Below are positions 9,292-19,169 of a stretch of 64,000 bases of DNA, in pieces; position 1 is the stretch's first letter, and every line of letters begins with the position of its first letter. Position numbers and translations under genes: made by a program. Origin of the DNA: M3007 sp965249785 (lineage in GTDB: Bacteria > Bacteroidota > Bacteroidia > Chitinophagales > Saprospiraceae); the NCBI GenBank assembly GCA_965249785.1, contig CBDFMU010000013.1, positions 1 through 64,000 on the forward strand. Reading direction: 5' to 3'. A model generated the notes under the pieces. That model was not told where the DNA came from. It worked only from the letters and a program-made list of their open reading frames with translations, and ran no database searches.

Positions 9292-9330
9292 TAACTCATA
9301 ACTCATAACTCATAACTCATAACTCATAAC
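9292..9330. repeat. 7-bp tandem repeat (TAACTCA, about 5.5 copies)
   Basis: Five and a half head-to-tail copies of TAACTCA end four bases before the TTG start codon of the second permease. Such a tract can change copy number by slippage, and here that would alter the spacing between the two permease genes or the leader of the second. Confidence 0.85.
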
Positions 9331-9334
9331 TGTT

Positions 9335-10508
9335 TTGTTCCAACATATTTTCAAACTCATTTGGAAAAAGAAAAAGAGCAACTTTTTGATGATGCTCGAA
9401 ATCTTCATTTCCTTCCTCATTCTCTTTGCGGTATGGAGCTTGAGCGTGTACACCTATCGCAATTACGGCACCCCGGCTGGTCTGTCTACGGACAACGTCT
9501 GGACGGTGTACCTCAATTTCAATACTTCCAACGACACCTTACGCGGAATATACAAGGACCTGGTGCGACAGCAACTAAAATCGGACCCGCAGGTGGCAGC
9601 ATTTTCGTTTTATTCGAGCAATATCCCCTTCGGCAATAGCCACATGATCGGAGGCACCAGTTATCAGGGCCGGGAAGTCTCCACCGATATGATGTTCGTC
9701 GATGCCACCTTGCCGGCCGTACTGGGGTTGACTTTAAAGTCGGGCCAGTGGTTCCGTCCGGAAGATACACTGGGCGGCGTAATTCCGGTGGTCATCTCGC
9801 AACATCTGGCCACCGATCTCTTCGGCCAGGAGGAACCGATCGGTCAAAGGCTTGGCCAAGAATTTGGTTCGGAAAAGAATAAGCAGAAAGTAGTGGGGGT
9901 CGTCGAGCATTATCGCCATTCGTCTTCTTTCCAGGCCGATGGCAACGTGCTCTTTACGCCGGCCGGTCGCTCGGAATCCACGTTTTTGGTAAAAGTAAAG
10001 CCCCCCGCCGATAATGCGGACTACGAGGCGAAACTGGCCGACAATCTGCAACGATTGGGCAAGGACTGGACCGTGGAAATCCAGCATTCCGACAACATGA
10101 AGGTCACCAAAGACCAGATGGTGCTGATCCCGATCCTGATCCTGGCCATCGTCTGCGGCTTTTTGATCTTCAATGTGGCGCTGGGTCTATTCGGCGTTTT
10201 GTTCCAGAATATCAGCCGACGCAAGGGAGAAATCGGTATTAGGCGGGCCGTAGGGGCCACCAAAAACCACATCTGGCGCTACTTTGTCGGCGAAACCTTG
10301 GTTATTGCCACCTTTGGGGTAATATTGGGCGTATTTTTCGCCGTGCAAATCCCGATCCTGCACGTGCTCGATGTCGAGAGCAGTGTGTACGTTTGGGGGA
10401 TTGTTTTGGCTGATATTATCCATCTACCTGATCGCGGTGGTCTGCGCTTTTTATCCCAGCCGCCAGGCGGCGGCTATCTACCCGGCGGTGGCTTTGCACG
10501 AAGAGTAG
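9335..10508 (+). CDS. Second ABC transporter permease, FtsX/MacB type (frameshift at 10395-10399)
   Basis: A paralogue of the preceding permease with the same layout: N-terminal helix (about residues 15-38), periplasmic domain, three C-terminal helices and the motif KGEIGIRRAVGATK. It starts at TTG; the residues MFQHIFKLIWKKKK are typical for the family, so this start is credible. Read as given, the frame runs to 10516 with an unrelated tail. Removing one G from the five at 10395-10399 restores the normal last helix and the ending YPSRQAAAIYPAVALHEE, stopping at 10508. Two such permeases with one ATPase and an NtrC regulator form a common Bacteroidota arrangement. Confidence 0.85.
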
Positions 10509-10635
10509 GAAAATAGATTTATTGATATGGTTGACATTAGACATGTTGAATGAACACCCTAAAAATTTGAAAGCCAACATTTTACATTTGATAGTCTAAT
10601 GTCTAAAATCAAGTTGTCCAGTAGTCAGAGAATAT

Positions 10636-12030
10636 ATGATTCTAATAATAGACGATGATATAGCCGTTCGTACGTCGCTTTCTTTATTATTGAAAAAAGA
10701 AGGCTACGAAACTTTGGCGGTCGGTGCACCGGGCGAAGCACTAGAAGTATTGGAAAATAAAATAGTCCAACTAGTAATATTGGATATGAATTTTTCCAAT
10801 GAAACTTCCGGCGCGGATGGATTAAAACTATTAATCACTATTAAAAATAAATATCCACAAATACCGGTCATTCTAATTACCGGCTGGGCGACCATTGATC
10901 TGGCCGTACAAGGCATGAAACTCGGAGCCGCCGATTTCATCAATAAACCCTGGCAAAACGCGCACCTCATGGAGTCGGTGCGGACGATTTTGAATTTATC
11001 GGCTAACCAACCTGCTGCATTAGAAACGCCTTTGTCCAGCGCAGCCACGCGCAAAAAACTCGACCACCAATACGATTTCAGCGCGATTATCGGCGAAGAC
11101 CCAAGGATTGTGGAGATTTTGGAGACCATTGGTCGAGTGGCCGCTACGGATGCTTCGGTGCTAATTCTAGGCGAAAGCGGCACGGGTAAGGAACTTGTCG
11201 CCGAAGCCGTTCACCAGAATAGTTTGCGCACCAAACGGCCTTTTGTGAAGGTCAATTTGGGTGGTATTTCTAGTAGTTTGTTTGAATCGGAGATGTTTGG
11301 CCACGTTCGCGGGGCTTTTACCGATGCACGTACTGACCGCACCGGACGTTTTGAAACGGCCAATAGCGGCACCATTTTTCTGGATGAAATCGGTGATCTG
11401 GAACTCGCCAGTCAAGTGAAATTGCTGCGCGTGCTGCAAGACCGCAGTTATGAAGTGTTGGGCAGCAGCCGTTCTAAAACGCTGAATGTGCGCGTCGTCT
11501 GTGCCACCAATCGCCATTTGGAAGATATGGTGGCCAAAAACCAGTTTCGCGAAGACCTGCTCTATCGTATCAACCTCATCACCGTGCGCCTGCCCGCGTT
11601 ACGTGATCGACCAAGTGATATTCCGCTATTAGTGCAGCATTTTTTGCAAAACCTGAGCGAAATCTACCAACGCCCGTTGCGTATAGAATCCACTGCTTTA
11701 AAATGGCTGCAACAACTGCCCTTGCCCGGTAATGTGCGCCAATTAAAAAACCTCGTGGAACGCAGCGTACTAATGACTACTAAGAACGTACTAGATGTCG
11801 CCGCCATCCAACAACAATATCAGCCGACTACTAACCAACCAAAAACCGGCCTGCCCGAAGTCGGTACTATGACTCTCGAATCCATGGAAATCCAGATGAT
11901 TCAACGCGCGATGGATTTTCATAAAGGTCGCATTGCGCGGGTCGCCCGGTCGCTGGGCCTCACGCGGAGTGCGCTGTATCGGCGTTTGGAGAAATATGGA
12001 ATACCTTACAGCGAAGATTTGAGTATTTGA
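10636..12030 (+). CDS. Sigma-54-dependent response regulator (NtrC family)
   Basis: A 464-residue regulator. The receiver domain (1-120) has acidic residues D6-D8, phospho-acceptor D50, a T in LITGW and a K in INKPW. The AAA+ domain has Walker A GESGTGKE, the sigma-54 contact loop as GAFTDA rather than GAFTGA (a variant that I know from other Bacteroidota NtrC homologues), and Walker B TIFLDEIGDL. A Fis-type helix-turn-helix ends the protein (ARVARSLGLTRSALYRRLEKYG). It should activate the sigma-54-type promoter at 2816 under control of the kinase encoded next. Confidence 0.95.
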   Translation: MILIIDDDIAVRTSLSLLLKKEGYETLAVGAPGEALEVLENKIVQLVILDMNFSNETSGADGLKLLITIKNKYPQIPVILITGWATIDLAVQGMKLGAADFINKPWQNAHLMESVRTILNLSANQPAALETPLSSAATRKKLDHQYDFSAIIGEDPRIVEILETIGRVAATDASVLILGESGTGKELVAEAVHQNSLRTKRPFVKVNLGGISSSLFESEMFGHVRGAFTDARTDRTGRFETANSGTIFLDEIGDLELASQVKLLRVLQDRSYEVLGSSRSKTLNVRVVCATNRHLEDMVAKNQFREDLLYRINLITVRLPALRDRPSDIPLLVQHFLQNLSEIYQRPLRIESTALKWLQQLPLPGNVRQLKNLVERSVLMTTKNVLDVAAIQQQYQPTTNQPKTGLPEVGTMTLESMEIQMIQRAMDFHKGRIARVARSLGLTRSALYRRLEKYGIPYSEDLSI

Positions 12031-12031
12031 A

Positions 12032-12077
12032 GATTTGAGGAGGCGAGGATTTGATCAAATACTCGCCTCCTCAAATC
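12032..12077. terminator. Perfect 16-bp stem between regulator and kinase
   Basis: GATTTGAGGAGGCGAG at 12032-12047 pairs exactly with 12062-12077 across a 14-base loop. It begins right after the regulator stop and ends 24 bases before the kinase ATG. There is no T-run, so it may be an mRNA processing or stability hairpin that sets the regulator:kinase ratio rather than a true terminator. Confidence 0.6.
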
Positions 12078-12101
12078 CTCAAAAGCATCAGTGCATTTGC
12101 T

Positions 12102-13409
12102 ATGACTCTCCGCACCAAATTCATCCTGTTCATCGTCGTCATTCATGCTCTGACCATTGGGCTGTCGTACTACGTATTCCAGCAGAATAAGTGGATATTT
12201 CTGGTTGCTGAACTAGTCGTTCTAATATCATTGGTGATTTGCTGGTCGCTGTATCGGGAATTAATTCAGCCGTTACAATTATTAGTGCGCGGTATAGATG
12301 CTATCCGTGATCGGGATTTCAACGTAAAATTCGTAAAAACGGGCCGCTACGAAATGGACAAACTCATCGAGGTGTACAACCAGATGATTGACCAATTGCG
12401 TACCGAGCGCACCATGCAGCAGGAACAGCATTTTTTTCTGGAAAAACTGGTACAAACTGCACCAACTGGCATCGTTATTCTTGATTTTGATGATCGTGTG
12501 GTTAGTATAAATCCAAGAGCGTGGGAATTATTAAAACAGGCGAATAAAATAGAAACCAATCTACCTGTTTCTTTTATAAAATTGCCCATTGCTGCTATTC
12601 AACATCCCGTTTTACAAGCCATTGCAACATTAAATAACGGCGAATCCAAAATCCTGACTTTGGAAGGCATCAAGACCTTCAAAATCCAACGCGCACAGTT
12701 TATTGATCAGGGTTTTCCCCGCGCTTTTGCCACCATTGAAGAACTGACTGCAGAAATACTGGCGGCCGAAAAACGCTCCTACGGCAAGGTCATCCGCATG
12801 ATGGCGCACGAGGTCAATAATTCCATTGGCGCGATCAACTCTATTCTGGACACCACGCTGCAACTCCATACTGGCCCGCCCGACGTGAAGGAAGCCCTGC
12901 AAGTCGCCATCGAACGCAATGACCACCTCAACCACTTCATGCGCAATTTCGCGGACGTGATCCGCATGCCGGAACCACGTCTGGCCACTTTCGATCTGCA
13001 CGAACTCCTGAAAAAAACGGCGCAACTCATGGAGTACAAGGCCCGCGAGCGCAACGTCCAATTCCAATGGGTTTTATCGCCCACGCCTTTACTTATTACT
13101 GCTGATGCGGGACAAATCGAGCAAGTACTGATCAATGTCGTGAAAAACGCCTTGGAAGCGATTGATAATGAAGGAATTGTTAAATTCACCACCATTCAAA
13201 ATCCGCCGCAACTGGTGATTTCCGACAACGGGAGAGGCTTATCCAAGGAAATGGCGGAGCAAGTCTTCACCCCGTTTTTTACTAATAAAAATGGTGGGCA
13301 GGGCATCGGGCTGACGCTGGCGCGGGAGATTTTGAGTGCGCATGGATTTGGGTTTTCCTTGGTGACGGGGGTGGATGGGTGGACGCGGTTTTGGGTGGGG
13401 TTCGAGTAA
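12102..13409 (+). CDS. Sensor histidine kinase (NtrB/AtoS-like)
   Basis: A 435-residue kinase. Two N-terminal membrane helices (about residues 5-50) with almost no periplasmic loop are followed by a HAMP-like segment, a PAS-like domain, the H-box MMAHEVNNSIGAI (His near 236), and an ATPase domain with N-box NVVKNALEAI, DNGRGLS and GGQGIGLTLAREI. With so little outside the membrane it probably senses a membrane or cytoplasmic signal. The ATG at 12102 is preferred over an in-frame TTG at 12051, which lies inside the hairpin. It is the last gene of the efflux operon and the natural partner of the NtrC-type regulator. Confidence 0.93.
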   Translation: MTLRTKFILFIVVIHALTIGLSYYVFQQNKWIFLVAELVVLISLVICWSLYRELIQPLQLLVRGIDAIRDRDFNVKFVKTGRYEMDKLIEVYNQMIDQLRTERTMQQEQHFFLEKLVQTAPTGIVILDFDDRVVSINPRAWELLKQANKIETNLPVSFIKLPIAAIQHPVLQAIATLNNGESKILTLEGIKTFKIQRAQFIDQGFPRAFATIEELTAEILAAEKRSYGKVIRMMAHEVNNSIGAINSILDTTLQLHTGPPDVKEALQVAIERNDHLNHFMRNFADVIRMPEPRLATFDLHELLKKTAQLMEYKARERNVQFQWVLSPTPLLITADAGQIEQVLINVVKNALEAIDNEGIVKFTTIQNPPQLVISDNGRGLSKEMAEQVFTPFFTNKNGGQGIGLTLAREILSAHGFGFSLVTGVDGWTRFWVGFE

Positions 13410-13769
13410 AGGAAGTATATTCGTCATATTTATGTCCATTTTTTTGAAGTAAAATGAACATAGAACGGTTGGATTGTCAAAACTGAACGCAGTTTTGTGC
13501 TATGTCCAGAAAAGACGTAAAAAATGACAGCAGAGCCGTTCGACAGAAATCAACCAATACAGTCATTTATATTACTTCCTGCGCAGGAAATAATAAAGGT
13601 AGATATACACATACTCAGCAGAAGTTAGATAATGCATGGTTCAAACCGGGCAAGTAGAAAATAGTTTGAGCGCCATAGAGCAATCGCTATTTTAGACAAA
13701 TATGTATTTATTTCCAGAGTATAGTTTCTAGAAATCTATATTTGCTATCATTTAATCAAACGTATTATT
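13410..13769. other. Gene-free gap
   Basis: About 360 bases between the kinase and the propeller gene. I see no gene, no RNA signature and no clear promoter; the DNA turns AT-rich towards the propeller gene. Confidence 0.6.
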
Positions 13770-15082
13770 ATGTACTCTATACAATTTTTTACGATTTTTT
13801 CCCTGTTTTTTACATTTCAAAACTTATCAGTTGCCCAGGTATTTACGGCCGGGGCTTGGACCGGCTATCCTGATGGTATTGGTATAACCGAGATGGTTAT
13901 GCGAGATTCTTTCTTATATCTCAATACTCATAATGGAACCAGTGTCTTTAATACGGTGACCAGACAGTCTGTTTTTTTCTGCGATATGGGTAATCCGGCA
14001 CTGCCACCACGATTTAATCAGATTAATTCCAGTGCTGTGGATGCACAAGGTAATCTGTGGAGGATTTTCGAACATAAACTGACTAAAATTAGCCCGAGTG
14101 GTTTGATGGAGCCAATCGGGCCAGAACCCGAGGGGGGACTCTTTGTTTTAAGAAGTGATAAGAACGGTGTAATATGGGCAGGATTAACATCCTACAGTGC
14201 AAATCCAGGCACCTCAACGGCGGTCATGGCTAAATTCAACGGCAACACCTGGGAATACATATATCCAGGATATGGGACAGGCGTAATAGATATAGCCTTT
14301 GATAACCAGAATCAGCCATTTGTTTATCTTGGGAGTTATGGCATTTTTAAGTATAATGGGAATAATTTTATTTTTATATCTGGTAGTCCTGAACTTGCAA
14401 ATCTGGCTATTTCTAATGATGGACAAATGGCGGCATGCGGATCATCATCCAGCACCATATTAAAATACTATAATAATGGAGTGTGGACTACTATCGGCCT
14501 TCAGTTTGGACCTCGATTTCAATTTGCGGTATTTGACTCCAATAATACACTCTGGGCATGTAGTAAGTCAGGAGCCGTTTACAAATTAGTCAACAATACA
14601 CTTCAATTAGCTCTGACCGCCCCTAAAAATTATCGTACTGGAGTCGAAAATTATTTTGACAAAGTCATTGGATTTGATCCGGCTGGTCAATTGTGGCTAG
14701 GCAGCTATGACGGACTGTTCGTAGCGCCTGATCCGACAATAGACCACTGGGAATTTGTTCCTACTGCACCGTTATTATCTCCGGGTCAAGCAACATCAAT
14801 TGCCGCTAGCGATGATACAATATGGATCGGAAATGAGGCCGGGGTGACCAGGCTGTATAACCAGACATTTGAAAAAATAGATACAATAGCAAGAAATGTT
14901 AGTGCACTCTGGTATGATACTATAAGGCATGGACTTTGGGTAGCATCGCCTGGATTGGTGAGGTTTTATCAAGGCTCTACTCAAGTACTCTTCGATATTG
15001 CTCCATTATTACCGTATGCGACTTCCAATAAAAATATTGCCAGTATTGTTGGTGATATTAAAGGCAATATTTGGTTAAGAAC

Positions 15083-16471
15083 CAGCGATTCTCGGTTTAG
15101 ATTTATCTATTCGATTAAAGGATGATTTGCTTGTTTATTCAGGGCAATAAAACGATAAATAGCGTTCATTGATAAGGCTGGTAAGAGATCAAAAACTTGT
15201 CGGACTTTTTCCCACAATGCTTTTTTGGATTGGCACACTTCCAGTGCTTTTTGGAATATTTGGTTCAGGTACTGAGCCATCTGATCGACGAGGAAGGCTA
15301 AGAAAGTAAGGATGGCAAAGTTCGTAGCGAGGTATTTTTTTCCGTGGCCATAGTTGTGTTCTAAATGGTATCCCTGATTTTTCAGGGTATTAAAAGTCTC
15401 GTTTTCAATTTTCCACCGGGATCGGGCGACGTTGACTAATTCGGGCGCATTTTGCTCATTGATAAGTACATCGGTGATCCAGGAGCTGAAAAATACGATT
15501 TGGCTGCTTTGGGGGTCGACTTCTATGTATTCCAAATAGTTGACCAACAGGTCTTGGTTTTGCCCATTGAGAATCAACTGGTTAACAAAACGGACGCAGC
15601 ATAATCGGTCTTTCGTTTCCCAAAACACTTCGTTCAATTTGTTTTGTTTGGCTAATTGTTCCACCTGAATGGACACATAACCTTCTTTTATGCCGATGAG
15701 GTAGGAAAGGCGGTGTTCTTTCAACAAGCGAATCAGCGGCGCATTGGCATAGAGGGCATCGAAGGTAATGAGCACTTTTTCGGTCGGCAAAACTTGCCGG
15801 ATTTGTGGCACCAGACGTTTAGCCGCATTGCGTTCGCAATCATTTTTTTCGCAACCGTCCTGGCGGACAATGGGCTCGACGGCCACAGGGAAAACGGTTT
15901 TTTCGCCCGCCTGCACCCAAACGGCACCCAACATTTGATGATGATAAGTCAAAGAACCATTACGGTGCTTTTTGGTCAGGCAATTGGGGCAAGAGCGATC
16001 GGAAGAACAAAAATGCTGCGTTCCATCGACTGCCAAAACGGTGTAAGCACCTAATGCCTGTCGCTTTTCAAACACCTTTTTTAAGCGTAATTGATCCACT
16101 AACGGCTTAAACTGGGCTTGTAAAACGCTTGGATCAACCCCATCTAACCCTTCGCGAAGTGCACTGTCCTCCGCAATTTGCTCAATGCCATAAATTCGCT
16201 TCAAGTTCTCACTTCGACGCGCAAATTGTTGGCGAAAAGCCAGCAGCGACGGGTCTTTGAGTGAAAAAATAGCAAAACCGGCACTTAACAAGTCTGTCAA
16301 TGAGTATGTCGAATTGGCTCTACGATGATCCTTAATACCTGCAAAGCCGACTCTTATCAGTTTTATCAATTCGTCTATCATTCATCTTTTTGAACGAAAG
16401 GTATTGATAATCAACTAATCAGTCAAAAATTCAAATCATATAAACTCTTCTTTCTAAACCGAGAATCGCTG
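15083..16471 (-). mobile_element. IS element copy 2 (IS4-like), inverted relative to copy 1
   Basis: Same 1389-bp length and same terminal repeats as the element at 6614-8002, in opposite orientation. The flanks are GTTAAGAAC (15074-15082) and GGTAAGAAC (16472-16480), a 9-bp duplication with one mismatch. It breaks the propeller gene. Transposase is on the minus strand. Confidence 0.95.
15107..16381 (-). CDS. Transposase of IS copy 2 (IS4-superfamily DDE)
   Basis: 424 residues, identical in protein sequence to the transposase at 6704-7978, with the same catalytic motifs. It is intact. Identity over the whole length means the two copies separated very recently. Confidence 0.9.
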   Translation of the reverse strand: MIDELIKLIRVGFAGIKDHRRANSTYSLTDLLSAGFAIFSLKDPSLLAFRQQFARRSENLKRIYGIEQIAEDSALREGLDGVDPSVLQAQFKPLVDQLRLKKVFEKRQALGAYTVLAVDGTQHFCSSDRSCPNCLTKKHRNGSLTYHHQMLGAVWVQAGEKTVFPVAVEPIVRQDGCEKNDCERNAAKRLVPQIRQVLPTEKVLITFDALYANAPLIRLLKEHRLSYLIGIKEGYVSIQVEQLAKQNKLNEVFWETKDRLCCVRFVNQLILNGQNQDLLVNYLEYIEVDPQSSQIVFFSSWITDVLINEQNAPELVNVARSRWKIENETFNTLKNQGYHLEHNYGHGKKYLATNFAILTFLAFLVDQMAQYLNQIFQKALEVCQSKKALWEKVRQVFDLLPALSMNAIYRFIALNKQANHPLIE

Positions 16472-17102
16472 GGTAAGAACTGACAAAACAATATTAAGGT
16501 ATAATCTGCAGGGGGAATGGTTTAGTTTTGATTGCGGTCAGGAGTTACCAAACATATATATCACATCATTCCAGGTAAAAGACACCACTTTATGGGTGAA
16601 TGTTTGGGGTAATGATATTAGCGAATCCAGGCTATTTAAAATTAATGGTAATCTGGTGACGCTGTCCAATGACTTTCCTGCCAATATTCTACAAAATAGT
16701 GGTAAATTTACCGTGGTATCAGATACAGAAATATGGTTGTCCGGGTATAACCTTGTGAACTGGAGAAATGGCGAGATTATACACTATAACGAATCCGACG
16801 TAGGTGGCAATCTCAATGCCCAGTATATTTATGTTTACAATGATTCCACAGTATTTGTTTTTTCCAATTATGGATTCTATGTTTATAAAAGCGGTCACTG
16901 GTATTATCCCGTTATTCCATCCAACCGGCTAATAAATGAGGATGCTTATATCTGGTGTTTAGATAAAAACAAAATATATCTGGATGGGTGGCACTCTCCA
17001 TTGGTTATTCAGGATGTGCAAGCTTTCCTGGACCAGCTGAATAGTTCTGCAATTATTGATCCCGGCCCTGAAATTACTACACTTGAAGTGTACCCTAACC
17101 CG

Positions 17103-18277
17103 CAGGGTTGATTGATTCTAGGGCATAGCGATTTTTGGCAATAAATGTTGAATATGAAGTACAATTTAGGAGAATTTATATCCATGCTAGACGACCCTCG
17201 ACGGGGTCAGGGACAACGTCATAGTCTTTATAATGTGCTGTCGATCGTCATTATGGCCATCATAAGTGGTCATCAGGGTTTTCGTGGGTTTGAACGTTTT
17301 GCTAATGCCAATGCTTTGGAACTGACCCAGGCGTTGAACTTACAGCATGGCGTACCGACTTACCAGACCTTCTACACGATTCTGACGAGGTTGGGGTCTC
17401 AGCTGTCTGGTAATAAGTTTATTGATTGGGCACGGGCCTACCATGCGGAGTGGTCGGATGAATTTATATCGCTAGACGGTAAAGCAGTCAAATCGACCGT
17501 AAATGGCGGCAACACGGGGTTGCAGAACTTCTCGGCGGCGGTGAGTGCCTTTGGTCAACAAAGCGGTCTGGTCTATGGCACACAGCCTTTTGAAAACCGG
17601 GGATCGGGCGGGGAAGTGGAGGCTCTGCGCAAACTGGTGCAGGAATTAGGGTTGCAGGATAGAGTGTTTACCATGGATGCTGCGCACACCAAAAAAAAAC
17701 TTTTGACCTGATGTTATCAATCGGCTGCCACTTTCTATCACAGGTCAAGCGAAACTGTCCAGTGCTGTGGCAGGCCATAGCCGAGCACACGCGGGTGGCA
17801 ACACCGATATCCACGCATGAATACGACCAAAAAGGACATGGTCGTCATGTGTACAGGCAGGTCGAACTGTATGGTCCGATGGCGGAGCAGCCATCTGGCT
17901 GGAATGGCATCCAACGAGTGGTCAAGGTTCGCCGATGGGGCACCAGACAAGGTACTCCCTTTGACGAAACGGCCTTTTATGTCCTGAGCAAGCCTATGGA
18001 TGCGGCTGATCGGGTGGCAAAGGCCATCCAGTCCCATTGGACCATTGAGAACAACCTACACTGGGCCAAGGACGTAAACATGAAAGAGGATGCCACCACA
18101 TTGCGTAAACATAGTCAAGTCTCCCTGTTGATACAATTAAATAATGTTATAGTCAACACATTGACTATCAATGGATATAAGGTGATAAAAAACACTTTCG
18201 CTAAATTCGCCAATAAAGTCAATGAACTCGCTAAGCTCTTCCAAAACCAAGGCAATACCTAGAATCAATCAACCCTG
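17103..18277 (+). mobile_element. ISAs1-family insertion sequence, 1175 bp
   Basis: Terminal inverted repeats begin CAGGGTTGATTGATTCTAGG on both ends. A perfect 9-bp duplication CCTAACCCG flanks it at 17094-17102 and 18278-18286. Its transposase is split in two frames at a run of nine A. It is inserted in the sorting-domain part of the already broken propeller gene, between the conserved YPNP and the following NDF residues. Confidence 0.93.
17145..18262 (+). CDS. ISAs1-family transposase, split by frameshift at an A9 run
   Basis: The first part (17145-17711, 188 codons) has the family N-terminus with LDDPRRGQGQRH and the catalytic LDGKAVKST; the second (17711-18262, 183 codons) has the C-terminal RWGTRQGTP and the ENNLHWAKDVNMKEDA region that holds the catalytic Glu. 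The parts overlap by one base (TGATG). In the usual protein the joint reads AxHTKKKTFDL, which needs one extra A in the run at 17691-17699. The gene could be dead, mis-sequenced, or expressed through slippage on nine A, a mechanism known for other IS transposases. Confidence 0.85.
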
Positions 18278-18644
18278 CCTAACCCGGTCAACGATTTTTT
18301 ATACTTAAGCGATGTTGTAACGGACATCCATAGTGATTTTTCCGCTTTGTTCTTTGATGCTAAAGGTATGCTAGTCAAAAAACTAAATGCTCCATTACCT
18401 TCATCAATTGACTTGTCACCACTTTCTCCTGGACTATATATGTTATATTTGCAATCTTCATCCAAGAAACAGATTAAGAGTATAAAATTGATAAAAAATT
18501 GAACGTTGCCAGGCATTCAATTGATGATCTTACATCGCCTGGTGTTACCCTCGCCATGCTTGTGTCTTCTGACCAAGCACAACTTTGGGGATTGGCTAAA
18601 ACATTTTTTAAGTCTCTCACCCTCTTATATTATTGGCCAGCACT

Positions 18645-19115
18645 ATGGACCACCTCCAAATCAGAAAAGCAACCTTAGCCGATCTACCCACCTTACTACG
18701 TTTTGAACAAGGCGTAATTGAAGCAGAACGCCCTTATGATCCGACCTTAAAAACCGGCCAAATACATTATTATAATTTAGAGGAAATGATCACCGCTTCC
18801 CATATTGAACTGCTGGTAGCCGAACTGGATAATGAACTCATCGGTGCCGGGTATGCGCGGATTGAAAGTGCAAAACCTTATTTACAACATTCCCATTATG
18901 CTTATTTGGGTTTTATGTATGTAGAGCCGGAACACCGTGGCAAAGGGGTGAATAAGAATATCATCGCCGCGTTGCAGGAATGGGCCTATTCCCAGCAGGT
19001 AACGGAACTTCGTTTAGAGGTGTATGTGGAAAATGCTTCGGCTATCAAAGCATACGAGAAACTGGGTTTTGCCAAACTTTTGGTAGAAATGAGATTAGGA
19101 CTAAATGAAGAATAA
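18645..19115 (+). CDS. GNAT family N-acetyltransferase
   Basis: A 156-residue acetyltransferase of the GNAT fold, which moves an acetyl group from acetyl-CoA to an amine. The start of strand 1 reads QIRKATLADLPTL; the acetyl-CoA-binding loop is in VEPEHRGKGVNKNII (R/Q-x-x-G-x-G type) and the last motif NASAIKAYEKLGF is the family ending. ATG at 18645 fits better than an in-frame TTG at 18633. Substrate unknown. It stands alone between the broken propeller gene and the convergent monooxygenase gene. Confidence 0.9.
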   Translation: MDHLQIRKATLADLPTLLRFEQGVIEAERPYDPTLKTGQIHYYNLEEMITASHIELLVAELDNELIGAGYARIESAKPYLQHSHYAYLGFMYVEPEHRGKGVNKNIIAALQEWAYSQQVTELRLEVYVENASAIKAYEKLGFAKLLVEMRLGLNEE

Positions 19116-19169
19116 AACCCTTCTTTTGCCAATCGTTAGCCCATTACTCTAAAATACCTGCCTACTTAA

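Larger units (their letters stand above)
13770..18502 (+). pseudogene. Secreted beta-propeller protein with type IX sorting domain, broken by two IS elements
   Basis: Three gene pieces (13770-15082, 16481-17102 and 18287-18502) form one reading frame once both IS elements and one copy of each target duplication are removed. The product starts with a signal peptide (about residues 1-22, ending SVAQ), continues with propeller-type blades of the two-component-regulator or sensor kind (repeated W-phi-G and DNxNxxW words), and ends with a type IX secretion C-terminal domain: the first IS2 junction reads LEVYPNP then VNDFLYLS, and the tail ends in KSIKLIKN. It would have been about 710 residues, secreted and possibly anchored to the cell surface. 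As it stands the product stops soon after entering the first IS at 15083. Confidence 0.88.

Noticed and set aside
6614..16471. The two inverted IS copies as one composite transposon
   Set aside because: Each copy has its own target duplication, and copy 2 interrupts a gene whose rest continues on its other side, so they inserted separately.
18506..18706. A 66-codon plus-strand frame overlapping the GNAT start
   Set aside because: It overlaps the acetyltransferase in another frame and has no family features; its Leu/Ser-rich sequence looks like chance.
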